6,481 bases of DNA from Chloroflexi bacterium RIFCSPLOWO2_02_FULL_71_16. Lineage in GTDB: Bacteria; Chloroflexota; Limnocylindria; P2-11E. Position numbers and translations under genes: made by a program. Each line of letters begins with the position of its first letter. Positions within the stretch are counted from its first letter, which is position 1. The notes below the pieces were generated by a model, which had not been told where the DNA came from, ran no database searches, and saw only the letters and a program-made list of their open reading frames with translations. The DNA lies in NCBI GenBank assembly GCA_001795345.1, contig MGON01000055.1:5072-11552 (forward strand). The letters are read 5' to 3'. Positions 1-6,444 of the stretch are shown in pieces.

Positions 1-658
1 GGGTGTAGTCGGCGGAGCTGTTCACCGAGACCGCGTGCACCGCGACGAGCGCTGGCGGCGAGCCCCCGGCCTGCGCGAGCCTGATGACGATCGTCCCGAA
101 GGGGACGCCCGTTGAGGTCGCACCGACCGCGGGGATGGCGAAGTGGCGCGCCTCACCCATCTCCGTCGCGGCGGACAGGATCTTGCCGATCTGTTCTCGC
201 GAGCCGATCGCGGGCTCGCCGGCCGCGGCGCTCGTCGTCCCCCCGTCCGTGAGGGACCAGACGCCGGTGACACGGAAGAACGGGAACGGATCGGTGGTCG
301 CGAGATGCGCCGCCAGCCGCGCCGTCGCGGGCTGGAGCCGCTCCGTGGCCCGCGTCTCCACGTCCGCGAAGACCTCATCGGCGTCGCGCGCGATGTGGAC
401 GAAGTCCCGTTCGATGATGCTCGCGGTCGTGTACGCCGTGCTCAGCCGCTCCTCGTAGACGAGCTGGGTGGCGTCACCTACCGCGCGGAATCCCAGATAG
501 GCGAAGCCGCCGAACATCGTGACGAGGCCCACGGTGACGTACAGCATGATGCGGGTCTGGATCCCGATGCGGCTGAACCGCTCGGCCAACCCGATGCCCG
601 GCTCGCTTGTCGCTCCAGGCTCACGAACCGCGCGAGCCGCGCCCTTGGTGTCCATCAT
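1..658 (-). CDS. Membrane-anchored sensor protein, N-terminal part (probable sensor histidine kinase), cut by the window edge
   Basis: The frame is open for 219 codons from ATG at 658 and leaves the window without a stop, so the output domain is not visible. Residues 1-35 are a cytoplasmic leader ending in GIQTRIM. Residues about 36-58 form one transmembrane helix (MLYVTVGLVTMFGGFAYLGF). A helical stretch follows (VYEERLSTAYTTASIIERDF), then a mixed alpha/beta region that could be an extracytoplasmic Cache- or PAS-like sensor. The pattern of one helix followed by a long helical lead-in is, to my knowledge, typical of actinobacterial and Chloroflexi sensor kinases; this is inference, and a chemoreceptor or diguanylate cyclase is also possible. 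A second membrane helix, HAMP and catalytic domains would be expected to the left. Start alternatives are GTG at 664 and ATG at 655; an in-frame TGA lies just upstream. The gene follows the methyltransferase by 74 bases on the same strand. Confidence 0.6.
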   Translation of the reverse strand, partial: MMDTKGAARAVREPGATSEPGIGLAERFSRIGIQTRIMLYVTVGLVTMFGGFAYLGFRAVGDATQLVYEERLSTAYTTASIIERDFVHIARDADEVFADVETRATERLQPATARLAAHLATTDPFPFFRVTGVWSLTDGGTTSAAAGEPAIGSREQIGKILSAATEMGEARHFAIPAVGATSTGVPFGTIVIRLAQAGGSPPALVAVHAVSVNSSADYT

Positions 659-674
659 CCTCACACGCTCTCAG

Positions 675-682
675 CCTCCCCC
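675..682 (-). promoter_or_regulatory. Possible ribosome binding site of the sensor gene
   Basis: Read on the minus strand this is GGGGGAGG. It ends 10 bases before GTG at 664 but 16 bases before ATG at 658, so it fits the GTG start better. A second purine run, GTGAGG, directly abuts ATG 658 and is too close for that codon. The start of this gene is therefore uncertain by two codons. Confidence 0.35.
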
Positions 683-732
683 ACGCAATGGCTGGGGTGT
701 GAGGCAATGGTGACACGCCTTCTTCGCGCCGC

Positions 733-1374
733 TCAGTGTTCGCGAGATCGTTCTCGCGGACAGCGGGAGTGCTGCTTCCGGGCGATGACCTCCTCGACGG
801 TGCCCCACGCCCACCGCTGGGAGCGCTCGATCGCGAAGCCCGCCGGGCCGAGGTGATCGAGCGGATCGCGGAGCAGGTGGACGTGCGCGAGCCGCGACAC
901 GAGCGGATCGAGCAGCTGTTCCGCCCAGCGCACGACCGCGACCGGACTTCGCACGTGGTCCAGGATCAGGAAGCGGCCATGGGGCTTTAGGACGCGCCAG
1001 GCCTCGGCCGTCGCCCGACGCACATCGGGAACGGCAGACAGAACGAGGGTGGCAACGACCGTGTCGAATGAGCTGTCCGGCAGATCGAGCGCCTGAGCGT
1101 CGCCTACACGAAGGTGCACGTCCATGCCGAGATCGCGCGCGCGACGGCCCGCGATGGCCAGCATCTCCGCGCTCAGATCGACCCCCACGAGCTGCACGTC
1201 GCGTGGATACGAGGCGAAGTTCAGCCCGGTGCCGACCCCGAGCTCGAGCGTGCGCCCACGGGCCACGGAACAGATCGTTCTGCGCCGATCACCGAGGAGC
1301 AGGCCGTCGTAGTACCGCATCCAACGGTCGTAGCCCTTCGCGGATCTGTCGTAGAAGCGACGAAGAGGCTCCAT
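733..1374 (-). CDS. Class I SAM-dependent methyltransferase (Methyltransf_11 / UbiE-like fold)
   Basis: A 213-residue soluble protein that should transfer a methyl group from S-adenosylmethionine; the acceptor cannot be read from the sequence. Visible motifs are RRFYDRSAKGYDRWM near the N terminus (5-19), motif I TLELGVGTGLN (42-52) forming the SAM-binding glycine loop, the acidic end of strand 2 in GVDLSAEML (64-72), GDAQALDLPDSSFDTVVATL (91-110) covering motifs II/III, and WRVLKPHGRFLILDHVRS (126-143). The C-terminal part, HLLRDPLDHLGPAGFAIER, matches the style of small methyltransferases annotated as phospholipid or ubiquinone/menaquinone-type enzymes, but that substrate assignment is only a guess. 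I chose ATG 1374 because the family usually begins a few residues before the FYDR motif. The frame stays open to 1521, but that extension (rich in H, R, P) looks non-coding. No clear Shine-Dalgarno site precedes 1374. The last codons sit in a hairpin. Confidence 0.85.
   Translation of the reverse strand: MEPLRRFYDRSAKGYDRWMRYYDGLLLGDRRRTICSVARGRTLELGVGTGLNFASYPRDVQLVGVDLSAEMLAIAGRRARDLGMDVHLRVGDAQALDLPDSSFDTVVATLVLSAVPDVRRATAEAWRVLKPHGRFLILDHVRSPVAVVRWAEQLLDPLVSRLAHVHLLRDPLDHLGPAGFAIERSQRWAWGTVEEVIARKQHSRCPRERSREH
738..761. repeat. Inverted repeat at the 3' end of the methyltransferase gene
   Basis: The arms CGCGAG (741-746) and CTCGCG (753-758) are perfect around a 6-base loop. The repeat extends to nine positions per arm with one mismatch (740/759). 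It covers the last codons of the methyltransferase. No T-run follows on either strand, so an intrinsic terminator is not supported. Because the mismatch is a G-U wobble only in plus-strand RNA, the hairpin would be slightly stronger there. Confidence 0.4.
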
Positions 1375-1385
1375 GGCGTGCCGGT

Positions 1386-1472
1386 CTAAGGTCCGAACTC
1401 GATCACGGACCAGCTGACGAGGACGATGGTGGTGCTGCCCACCGCGCCCGGGCCAGGTGTGAGCAGCAGCAT
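1386..1472 (-). CDS. Possible 28-residue small ORF or gene remnant (doubtful)
   Basis: An ATG-to-TAG frame lies in the gap between the Fic gene and the methyltransferase; its stop is 11 bases before the methyltransferase ATG. The peptide is hydrophobic: MLLLTPGPG, then a short loop, then a run ending TIVLVSWSVIEFGP, which could be one membrane segment. By my count 24 of 28 codons end in G or C, like real genes in this window, and the same frame continues upstream without a stop into the Fic gene tail. A GAAGG run lies 13 bases before the ATG, a poor distance for a ribosome site. It could be a small membrane peptide, a leader coupled to the methyltransferase, the surviving C terminus of a gene displaced by the Fic gene, or chance. 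I do not recognise a family. Confidence 0.2.
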   Translation of the reverse strand: MLLLTPGPGAVGSTTIVLVSWSVIEFGP

Positions 1473-1524
1473 GTGCTGGACCGTGCCTTCGCCGGGCGCT
1501 GTGTGGGCCGTTCGACCACAAGAA

Positions 1525-2808
1525 CTACCGCGCCGCGATCTTACTCGGGCGACGAGTCGGCCGAGGAGCACGACGCATGGGCGTGGACCCACCCGTCGGA
1601 GTCGCAACGAGGCGCTCGAACGAGTCAAGCAGCGCAAAGAGGCCGACGCTCTCCCATGCCCGACCGCGCTTGCGCTTGGTGATCTCCGAGAGGATCCCCG
1701 CGCTCTCGAGTCGAGCGATCCCGAGGCGTGCAGCCTCGTCGCTCACATCGAGGGCGTCTTGGACCGTTCGCATATCCAAGACAGGTTGGACGGGCAGGAG
1801 GTCGATCAACTTCGCTGCCGCCGAGTCCGCCCGTGGTGATCCGGCCTGCTCCCGCCAGCGAGCCTTGAGCTCCTCGATCCGCGTGGCGAGTTCGCCAGCG
1901 CCCCGACACGCGATGGTCACCGCACGCGCGAAGATCCCGCACCACTCCTCTACCTGCTCTTCTCGGAATGTCGTCAGTCCACGCTCGTATTCCTCGTAGT
2001 TCGCGGCGAGGATCAGGCTCACGGGCGGCACGTAGTAGGGAGCCAGGCCTCGCCGGCGCAGGACGAGGTGGATCAGGCTTCGACCGACCCGTCCGTTCCC
2101 GTCCGAAAAGGGGTGGATCGTCTCGAACTGAGCATGGACGACCGCCGCCTGCGCGATAGCCGAGAGGTCATCGCGTGCGGCGAACCGGCAAAGGTCGTCC
2201 AGCAGCCTCGTGACTTGGTCCTCAGGCACAGGGATGAAGCGCGCGCCCCATGGGTCGTCGCGCCCACCGATCCAGTTCTGGCTGTTGCGGATGACCCCGC
2301 CGATCGCGGCGTCGCGCGTGCCCTCGAACAGCCGACGGTGGATCGTTCGGATCTCCGTAACGGTCAGATCGAGCTGCTCCGAGGCGAAGCGGATCGCCTC
2401 GTCCATCGCACGGACGTTTCCCAGCACGGCGCGCGCATTGAGGCTTGTGTCCTCTGGATCGAACGCGGCTTCAGCGAGCTTGCGATGCGACAGCTCGAAA
2501 CCCTCGATACGAGAAGAGGCGACGGCCTCGGATCGGAGCAGTTGCCGAGCGACGGCCTCGAGGAGCTGGGTCCGTGGCGGGTCGTCGTTCAGCCGTCGGA
2601 CCTCGTTCTCGGCTTCGGTGAGTTCCTGCGCGAGTTCTGCCGAGAAGCTTCGCGCCAGGTCCCGGATCGGCCAACCATCGAACGCGTAGTAGACGAAGCC
2701 CTGCCGAGCCAGACGGCCTCCGGAGAGGCTCGGCTGGCCACCCGCCCAGATCCGGCGCACGCCCGACCCGGGGACGGCGCGATAGGTCCGCTTCGTCGTC
2801 CTCGCCAT
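1525..2808 (-). CDS. Fic-family protein (class II, putative AMP transferase) with C-terminal winged helix
   Basis: A 427-residue protein. The N-terminal region (about 20-60, RIWAGGQPSLSGG and following) resembles the Fic_N domain. SSRIEG at 98-103 fits the inhibitory-helix motif [S/T]xxxE[G/N], with E102 expected to block ATP binding; its place before the Fic core makes this class II. The flap region shows RNSQNWIGG (about 174-182). The catalytic loop HPFSDGNGRVGR (232-243) matches HxF[D/E]GNGRxxR-type signatures, with H232, D236, N238, R240 and R243 present. A winged-helix region follows (about 338-398, MRTVQDALDVSDEAARLGIARLE), then an Arg/Pro-rich tail. Such proteins usually AMPylate proteins using ATP, and the winged helix suggests DNA binding; target and promoter are inferred. 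ATG 2808 is chosen because GGAGGTGA lies 8 bases upstream; the frame is open to 2964, but that stretch includes the operator-like palindrome. A/T-ending codons are commoner than in the GGDEF-EAL gene, hinting at separate origin. No antitoxin gene is adjacent. Confidence 0.9.
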   Translation of the reverse strand: MARTTKRTYRAVPGSGVRRIWAGGQPSLSGGRLARQGFVYYAFDGWPIRDLARSFSAELAQELTEAENEVRRLNDDPPRTQLLEAVARQLLRSEAVASSRIEGFELSHRKLAEAAFDPEDTSLNARAVLGNVRAMDEAIRFASEQLDLTVTEIRTIHRRLFEGTRDAAIGGVIRNSQNWIGGRDDPWGARFIPVPEDQVTRLLDDLCRFAARDDLSAIAQAAVVHAQFETIHPFSDGNGRVGRSLIHLVLRRRGLAPYYVPPVSLILAANYEEYERGLTTFREEQVEEWCGIFARAVTIACRGAGELATRIEELKARWREQAGSPRADSAAAKLIDLLPVQPVLDMRTVQDALDVSDEAARLGIARLESAGILSEITKRKRGRAWESVGLFALLDSFERLVATPTGGSTPMRRAPRPTRRPSKIAAR

Positions 2809-2816
2809 CCTTGGCT

Positions 2817-2824
2817 TCACCTCC
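2817..2824 (-). promoter_or_regulatory. Strong Shine-Dalgarno site of the Fic gene
   Basis: The minus strand reads GGAGGTGA, an almost full match to the anti-SD of 16S rRNA, with 8 bases to ATG 2808. It settles the start of the Fic protein at MARTTKR rather than at the upstream ATG at 2964. Confidence 0.85.
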
Positions 2825-2829
2825 GCGTA

Positions 2830-2857
2830 ATCCAAGGTTAGCACACTAACCTTGGAT
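2830..2857. promoter_or_regulatory. Perfect 12-bp inverted repeat, likely operator of the Fic gene
   Basis: The arms ATCCAAGGTTAG (2830-2841) and CTAACCTTGGAT (2846-2857) are exact reverse complements around the 4-base spacer CACA. The repeat ends 21 bases before the Fic start codon and 5 bases before its ribosome site. This is the most AT-rich stretch of the surroundings. On the minus strand TAGTGT (2848 to 2843), inside the repeat, fits a TANNNT -10 element, with a weak TGGCGA 16 bases further upstream as a -35, so a bound dimer would probably cover the promoter. The encoded winged helix makes autoregulation the simplest reading. A terminator is unlikely, since no T-run follows and a gene begins at once. 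Confidence 0.7.
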
Positions 2858-3013
2858 AGGTTCGTCGCCACGCCAAGAATGCGGTCCGTGAAAGGGCGGG
2901 TCGGAAGGTCCGCCGCCGTCCGCACCCATCCACTTCTGGCGCGTTTCGAGCAGTCCGGCTCCATCGCTGTCCGCGCGTGACCGCGCCGATCGTTTCGGAC
3001 CGCGTGCCGTCTT

Positions 3014-3030
3014 CGACCTCAGTTAGGTCG
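3014..3030. repeat. Short inverted repeat over the stop codon of the GGDEF-EAL gene
   Basis: CGACCT (3014-3019) and AGGTCG (3025-3030) are perfect complements around CAGTT, which contains most of the TGA stop. The stem is only 6 bp and has no T-run, so a role as transcription terminator is weak. It may help mRNA 3'-end stability or be chance in GC-rich DNA. The 161 bases between the operator and this gene's stop hold nothing else I can support. Confidence 0.25.
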
Positions 3031-6000
3031 TCGCGAATGAACCCGCCTCCCGCGCGCGAGCTCCCCGCCGACCCGCTTCTGGTGGCTTACGAGCCACGCC
3101 GGCAGCTCCTCGCAGCGCATCGGACGGCCGATGAAGTCGCCCTGCGCGCGTATGGCCCCGAGCGGTCCGAGGAAGCCCCACGTCCGCTGGTCCTCGACAC
3201 CCTCGGCGACGAACGAGAGCGCCATCGCCTTCGCGAGCGCCGAAGCAGCGCGCACGATGACCGCGGCGCGCTCGCCTGTCACCGCCGCGGCCACGAGCGA
3301 CCGATCGATCTTGACCTCATCGATCGGCAGGTCGTGCAGGTAGGCGAGCGAGGAGTAGCCCGTCCCGAAGTCGTCGATCGAGACGTGGACGTCGGCCGCC
3401 CGGAGCGCGGCCAGCTGCCCGATCTCGCGGCCGCCCTCACCGACGAGGGCGCTCTCGGTGACCTCCACCGTGAGCCCCGTCGGCGGCAGGTCGAGCTCCC
3501 GCAGCGCCGTGAGCAGCGCGTCGGTGAAGGAGGCGTCGACCAGCTGCCGCATCGAGACGTTCACGCTCACGCCCTGGGGAAGCCCAGCGGCGCGCCAGCG
3601 CGCGAGGTCCGCGAGCGCGCGCCGCAGGACCCACAGGCCCAGCGAGCGGATGAGGCCCGAGCGCTCGGCGACCGGGATGAACTCGGCGGGCGGGATGGGG
3701 CCGCGCTGCGGGTGCTCCCAGCGAAGGAGCGCCTCGAAGCTCAGGCACCGAGCCGAGCGCGCCTCGACGATCGGCTGGTATGCGACCCACAGCTCGTCGT
3801 TGTCGATCGCCGCGCGCAGCTCGCCCGAGAGCCCGAAGGTCGCCGGCAGGTTCGCGTCGAGCGCCGCCGAGTAGAGCACGAGCTCGCCGCCGCCGCCGCG
3901 CTTGGCCTCGTACATCGCCATCTCGGCCTGCCGCATCATCTCCTCGAACGCGGCGTCCGCGACCCGGACAATGGCCAGCCCGGCGCTCGCGGTCAGGTAG
4001 ATGGGCCGTGCCTCGATCTCGATCGACCGCGCGAGGGCCTTGAGCAGCCGCCGCGCGACCTCGCTCGGCTCCGACTCCTGCGCGAGCGCCGAGACCACGA
4101 GCCCGAACTGGTCGCCGCCGATCCGCCCGACGGTGTCGGTCTCGCGGACCGCCGCGCGGAACCGATGGCCGACCTCGCGCAGCAGTGCGTCCCCGACGGC
4201 ATGGCCGAGCGCCTCGTTCACGCTCTTGAACTGGTCGAGGTCGACGAACGCGACCGCCACCACCGTGCCGTCGCGCCGCGCCGCGGCCACGGCGAGGTCG
4301 AAGCGGTCCCTCAGCAGCGTGCGATTCGGCAGCCCGGTGAGCGTGTCATAGAGCGCAAGGCGCTCAAGCTCGGCTTCGCGCCGCTCCTGGTCGCCGACGT
4401 CCCGGATGAACGCGCTGAAGCTTGGGTCATCGCCCCGGCGCGTCGCCGTGATCGAGATCTCGGCCGGGAAGCTGTGGCCGTCGCGGTGCAGCGCCGGCAT
4501 CCGCTGCGTCTTCCCGATCAGCGGTCCTTCGCCGATCTCGAGGAAGCGCCGGAGACCTCGCCGGTGCTCCTCGCGCAGGCTGGGCGGGACGATCGTCTCG
4601 GCGAGCAGCTGACCGATGACCTCGTCGCGCGACCAGCCGAAGAGCACCGCGGCCTGGCCGTTCCAGTCGACGATGCGGCCGGCGGCGTCCATGCCGACGA
4701 ACGCCTCGAGCGCGGTCTCAACCACGCTGCGCAGCTGTTGCCGCTCCTCGGCGAGCGCCGTCATGAGGCTTCGCTGGCGAGCCTCGGCGGCCTCCTCTGC
4801 GTCGGCGAAGTCGTTGAACGTCCGTGCGAGCATGCCGAACTCATCGCTACCGCCGCCATCGGCGCGAGCGCTGCGGTCCCCGCCGGCGTAGCGCCGCAGG
4901 GTGGCGACGAGCTGCGCGAGCGGGCGGCTGACCGTCGTCGTGATCAGGAACCCGCCGACCGCCGCGGCGCCCGCGACGACGAGCAGCAGGAGACCGCGCG
5001 TCGCGCCGAGCCTCGCCGCGACGGCCTCCGCCTGCGGGGAGCCGGCGGGGAGACCCAGGAGGTCCTGCATCGCCACATCGGTGATGAGCGAACGCATCAG
5101 CGTGAGGGACACGACGGCGCCGAGCGCCGCGAAGATGCGCCCGCCGATCGGCGCATCGAGCGCGCGCGCGATGCCGACGATCCCGACAGCGCTCGACAAG
5201 AACACCAGAGTGACCGCGTCGAACGCGTCCGGTCCGCCCGCGAGAGCCGGCGCCGACTCGGTGGCGAGATCGAGCATGCCGGCCACGACGCCGTCCAGGC
5301 CGAGCGACAAGCCGACCGCGGCGGTGGACAGGATCACCGTCGCCAGCCACGCGCGCCCGGGCCAGCGCTGGTCGGCGAGCAGCGCGGCGCTGAAGCCGAC
5401 GACGAGGAGGCCTGGCGCGAGGCCGCCCCCGACGGCGCGCCCGGCGGTGCCGGCGAGCTCGGCGAGAGGCGCGCTCGGTGCGGCGACGAGCGCCGCCGCC
5501 GCTCCCGCGCCGGCGCCGAGCACGGCGAGCGTCGCGGCCAGGTCGACCTTCGCGGGCGCGGGACGGACGACGACGCGATGCAGCCATGCGCCCGCCACCA
5601 CCGCCAGCCCCAGGTCGTCCCAGAGGTCGTGCGCTTCGGTGCCCGGTACCTGCGCAGGGCCGCGCAGCAGGTCCAGCAGACTCGCCCCGATGTGGTAGAG
5701 GGACAGCGCGACGCCTACGAGCAGCAGCAGCGACGCGACGCGGCGCAGCTCGGGCCCCCTCGGCTCATCGAGCCCAAGGAAGACCAGCAGGAGCCCGTAG
5801 ATGGTGACGCCGGTCCAGACCCCGGTACCCAGGAAGGTGACGACCAGCACGATCAGACACAGCGCGACAAGAGCGGTGAACGCGAGCGCCGCTCGAGGCG
5901 ATCCGAGCCGTCCCGCTGCGAGCAGCCCCACACCGCAGACGACGAAGATCGGCCCCCACAGCCACAGCCACGCGGTGAGGCCTCCGTAGCTGGCGGGAAG

Positions 6001-6444
6001 GAAGCCCTCCGGATTGGCGATCATCAACAGCCCCTGGACCAGGACGAGGGCGCCTGCGGTCGTCCGGATCGGTCTCCACCCGGCCAGCCGGCCGGTGGCC
6101 GCCATCACGGCGGTCGCCAGCAGCGCGACCGTCAGCAGTCCCCATGTCGCGAAGCCATTGGGCCGTCCCGACAGCAGGAAGTTGACGGTGACGGCCAGCG
6201 GCATGAGGGGAACACACGCGGCGAAGGCTGCGCGCACCGGGCGCGGGAGGGGCAGTTCTGCCGCCGCGAGCGCGGCGATGCCGGCGATCACGGAGACGGC
6301 GGCGAAGGACCCCAGATGCGGCGCGAGCGGCGCGTATATCGGCGAAGCGAAGAGGCCCGGCGCGGAGGACGCCTGGACGGCGAAGCTGAAGCCGAGCGCC
6401 GCGGCGAACCACAGCATCAGCCGACCGCCAACGGCGGACGTCAT
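3019..6444 (-). CDS. Polytopic membrane c-di-GMP enzyme: ~16 TM helices, HAMP, PAS, GGDEF, EAL
   Basis: An 1141-residue inner-membrane protein that should make and/or break cyclic di-GMP. Residues about 9-503 hold 16 hydrophobic helices. HAMP follows (about 500-555; SRPLAQL, SDEFGMLARTFN), then a short helical linker and PAS (about 570-690; DWNGQAAVLFGWS). GGDEF (about 695-860) begins DTLTGLPNR; D735, N743 and D752 are kept, the signature is GGDQF (776-780) instead of GGDEF/GGEEF, and an I-site RETD (767-770) sits five residues before it. EAL (about 870-1115) looks complete: EALLRW (904-909), N962, E994/E997, DDFGTGYSSL (1024-1033), K1045, AEGVE (1080-1084) and Q1101 in QGDFIGRPM. Phosphodiesterase activity is therefore likely; cyclase activity is uncertain. 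The ligand sensed by the membrane and PAS parts is unknown. ATG 6444 is taken as start; M10 (6417) is possible, and no good ribosome site precedes either. Codons end almost always in G or C. Confidence 0.93.
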   Translation of the reverse strand: MTSAVGGRLMLWFAAALGFSFAVQASSAPGLFASPIYAPLAPHLGSFAAVSVIAGIAALAAAELPLPRPVRAAFAACVPLMPLAVTVNFLLSGRPNGFATWGLLTVALLATAVMAATGRLAGWRPIRTTAGALVLVQGLLMIANPEGFLPASYGGLTAWLWLWGPIFVVCGVGLLAAGRLGSPRAALAFTALVALCLIVLVVTFLGTGVWTGVTIYGLLLVFLGLDEPRGPELRRVASLLLLVGVALSLYHIGASLLDLLRGPAQVPGTEAHDLWDDLGLAVVAGAWLHRVVVRPAPAKVDLAATLAVLGAGAGAAAALVAAPSAPLAELAGTAGRAVGGGLAPGLLVVGFSAALLADQRWPGRAWLATVILSTAAVGLSLGLDGVVAGMLDLATESAPALAGGPDAFDAVTLVFLSSAVGIVGIARALDAPIGGRIFAALGAVVSLTLMRSLITDVAMQDLLGLPAGSPQAEAVAARLGATRGLLLLVVAGAAAVGGFLITTTVSRPLAQLVATLRRYAGGDRSARADGGGSDEFGMLARTFNDFADAEEAAEARQRSLMTALAEERQQLRSVVETALEAFVGMDAAGRIVDWNGQAAVLFGWSRDEVIGQLLAETIVPPSLREEHRRGLRRFLEIGEGPLIGKTQRMPALHRDGHSFPAEISITATRRGDDPSFSAFIRDVGDQERREAELERLALYDTLTGLPNRTLLRDRFDLAVAAARRDGTVVAVAFVDLDQFKSVNEALGHAVGDALLREVGHRFRAAVRETDTVGRIGGDQFGLVVSALAQESEPSEVARRLLKALARSIEIEARPIYLTASAGLAIVRVADAAFEEMMRQAEMAMYEAKRGGGGELVLYSAALDANLPATFGLSGELRAAIDNDELWVAYQPIVEARSARCLSFEALLRWEHPQRGPIPPAEFIPVAERSGLIRSLGLWVLRRALADLARWRAAGLPQGVSVNVSMRQLVDASFTDALLTALRELDLPPTGLTVEVTESALVGEGGREIGQLAALRAADVHVSIDDFGTGYSSLAYLHDLPIDEVKIDRSLVAAAVTGERAAVIVRAASALAKAMALSFVAEGVEDQRTWGFLGPLGAIRAQGDFIGRPMRCEELPAWLVSHQKRVGGELARGRRVHSRRPN

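Noticed and set aside
1375..1521. N-terminal extension of the methyltransferase to ATG 1521
   Set aside because: The added 49 residues are H/R/P-rich and unlike the family, which starts just before the FYDR motif.
2068..2841. A 257-codon plus-strand ORF opposite the Fic gene
   Set aside because: It is an antisense shadow in GC-rich DNA. The minus strand carries the intact Fic motifs, and the plus translation shows no recognisable family or ribosome site.
2809..2964. N-terminal extension of the Fic protein to ATG 2964
   Set aside because: The extension would translate through the perfect palindrome and the strong ribosome site that serve ATG 2808.
2973..2986. GCGCG-TGAC-CGCGC inverted repeat downstream of the GGDEF-EAL gene
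   Set aside because: It is only 5 bp, all G/C, with no T-run; too weak to call a terminator.
4847..5698. Long ORFs on both strands (246 and 265 codons) inside the GGDEF-EAL gene
   Set aside because: Their products are low-complexity (runs of R, A, P, S, T) and they overlap the well-supported membrane-helix part of the larger gene.
6425..6437. Hairpin CCGCC-AAC-GGCGG in the first codons of the GGDEF-EAL gene
   Set aside because: A 5-bp GC-only stem is expected often by chance at this base composition, and there is no other sign of a regulatory role.
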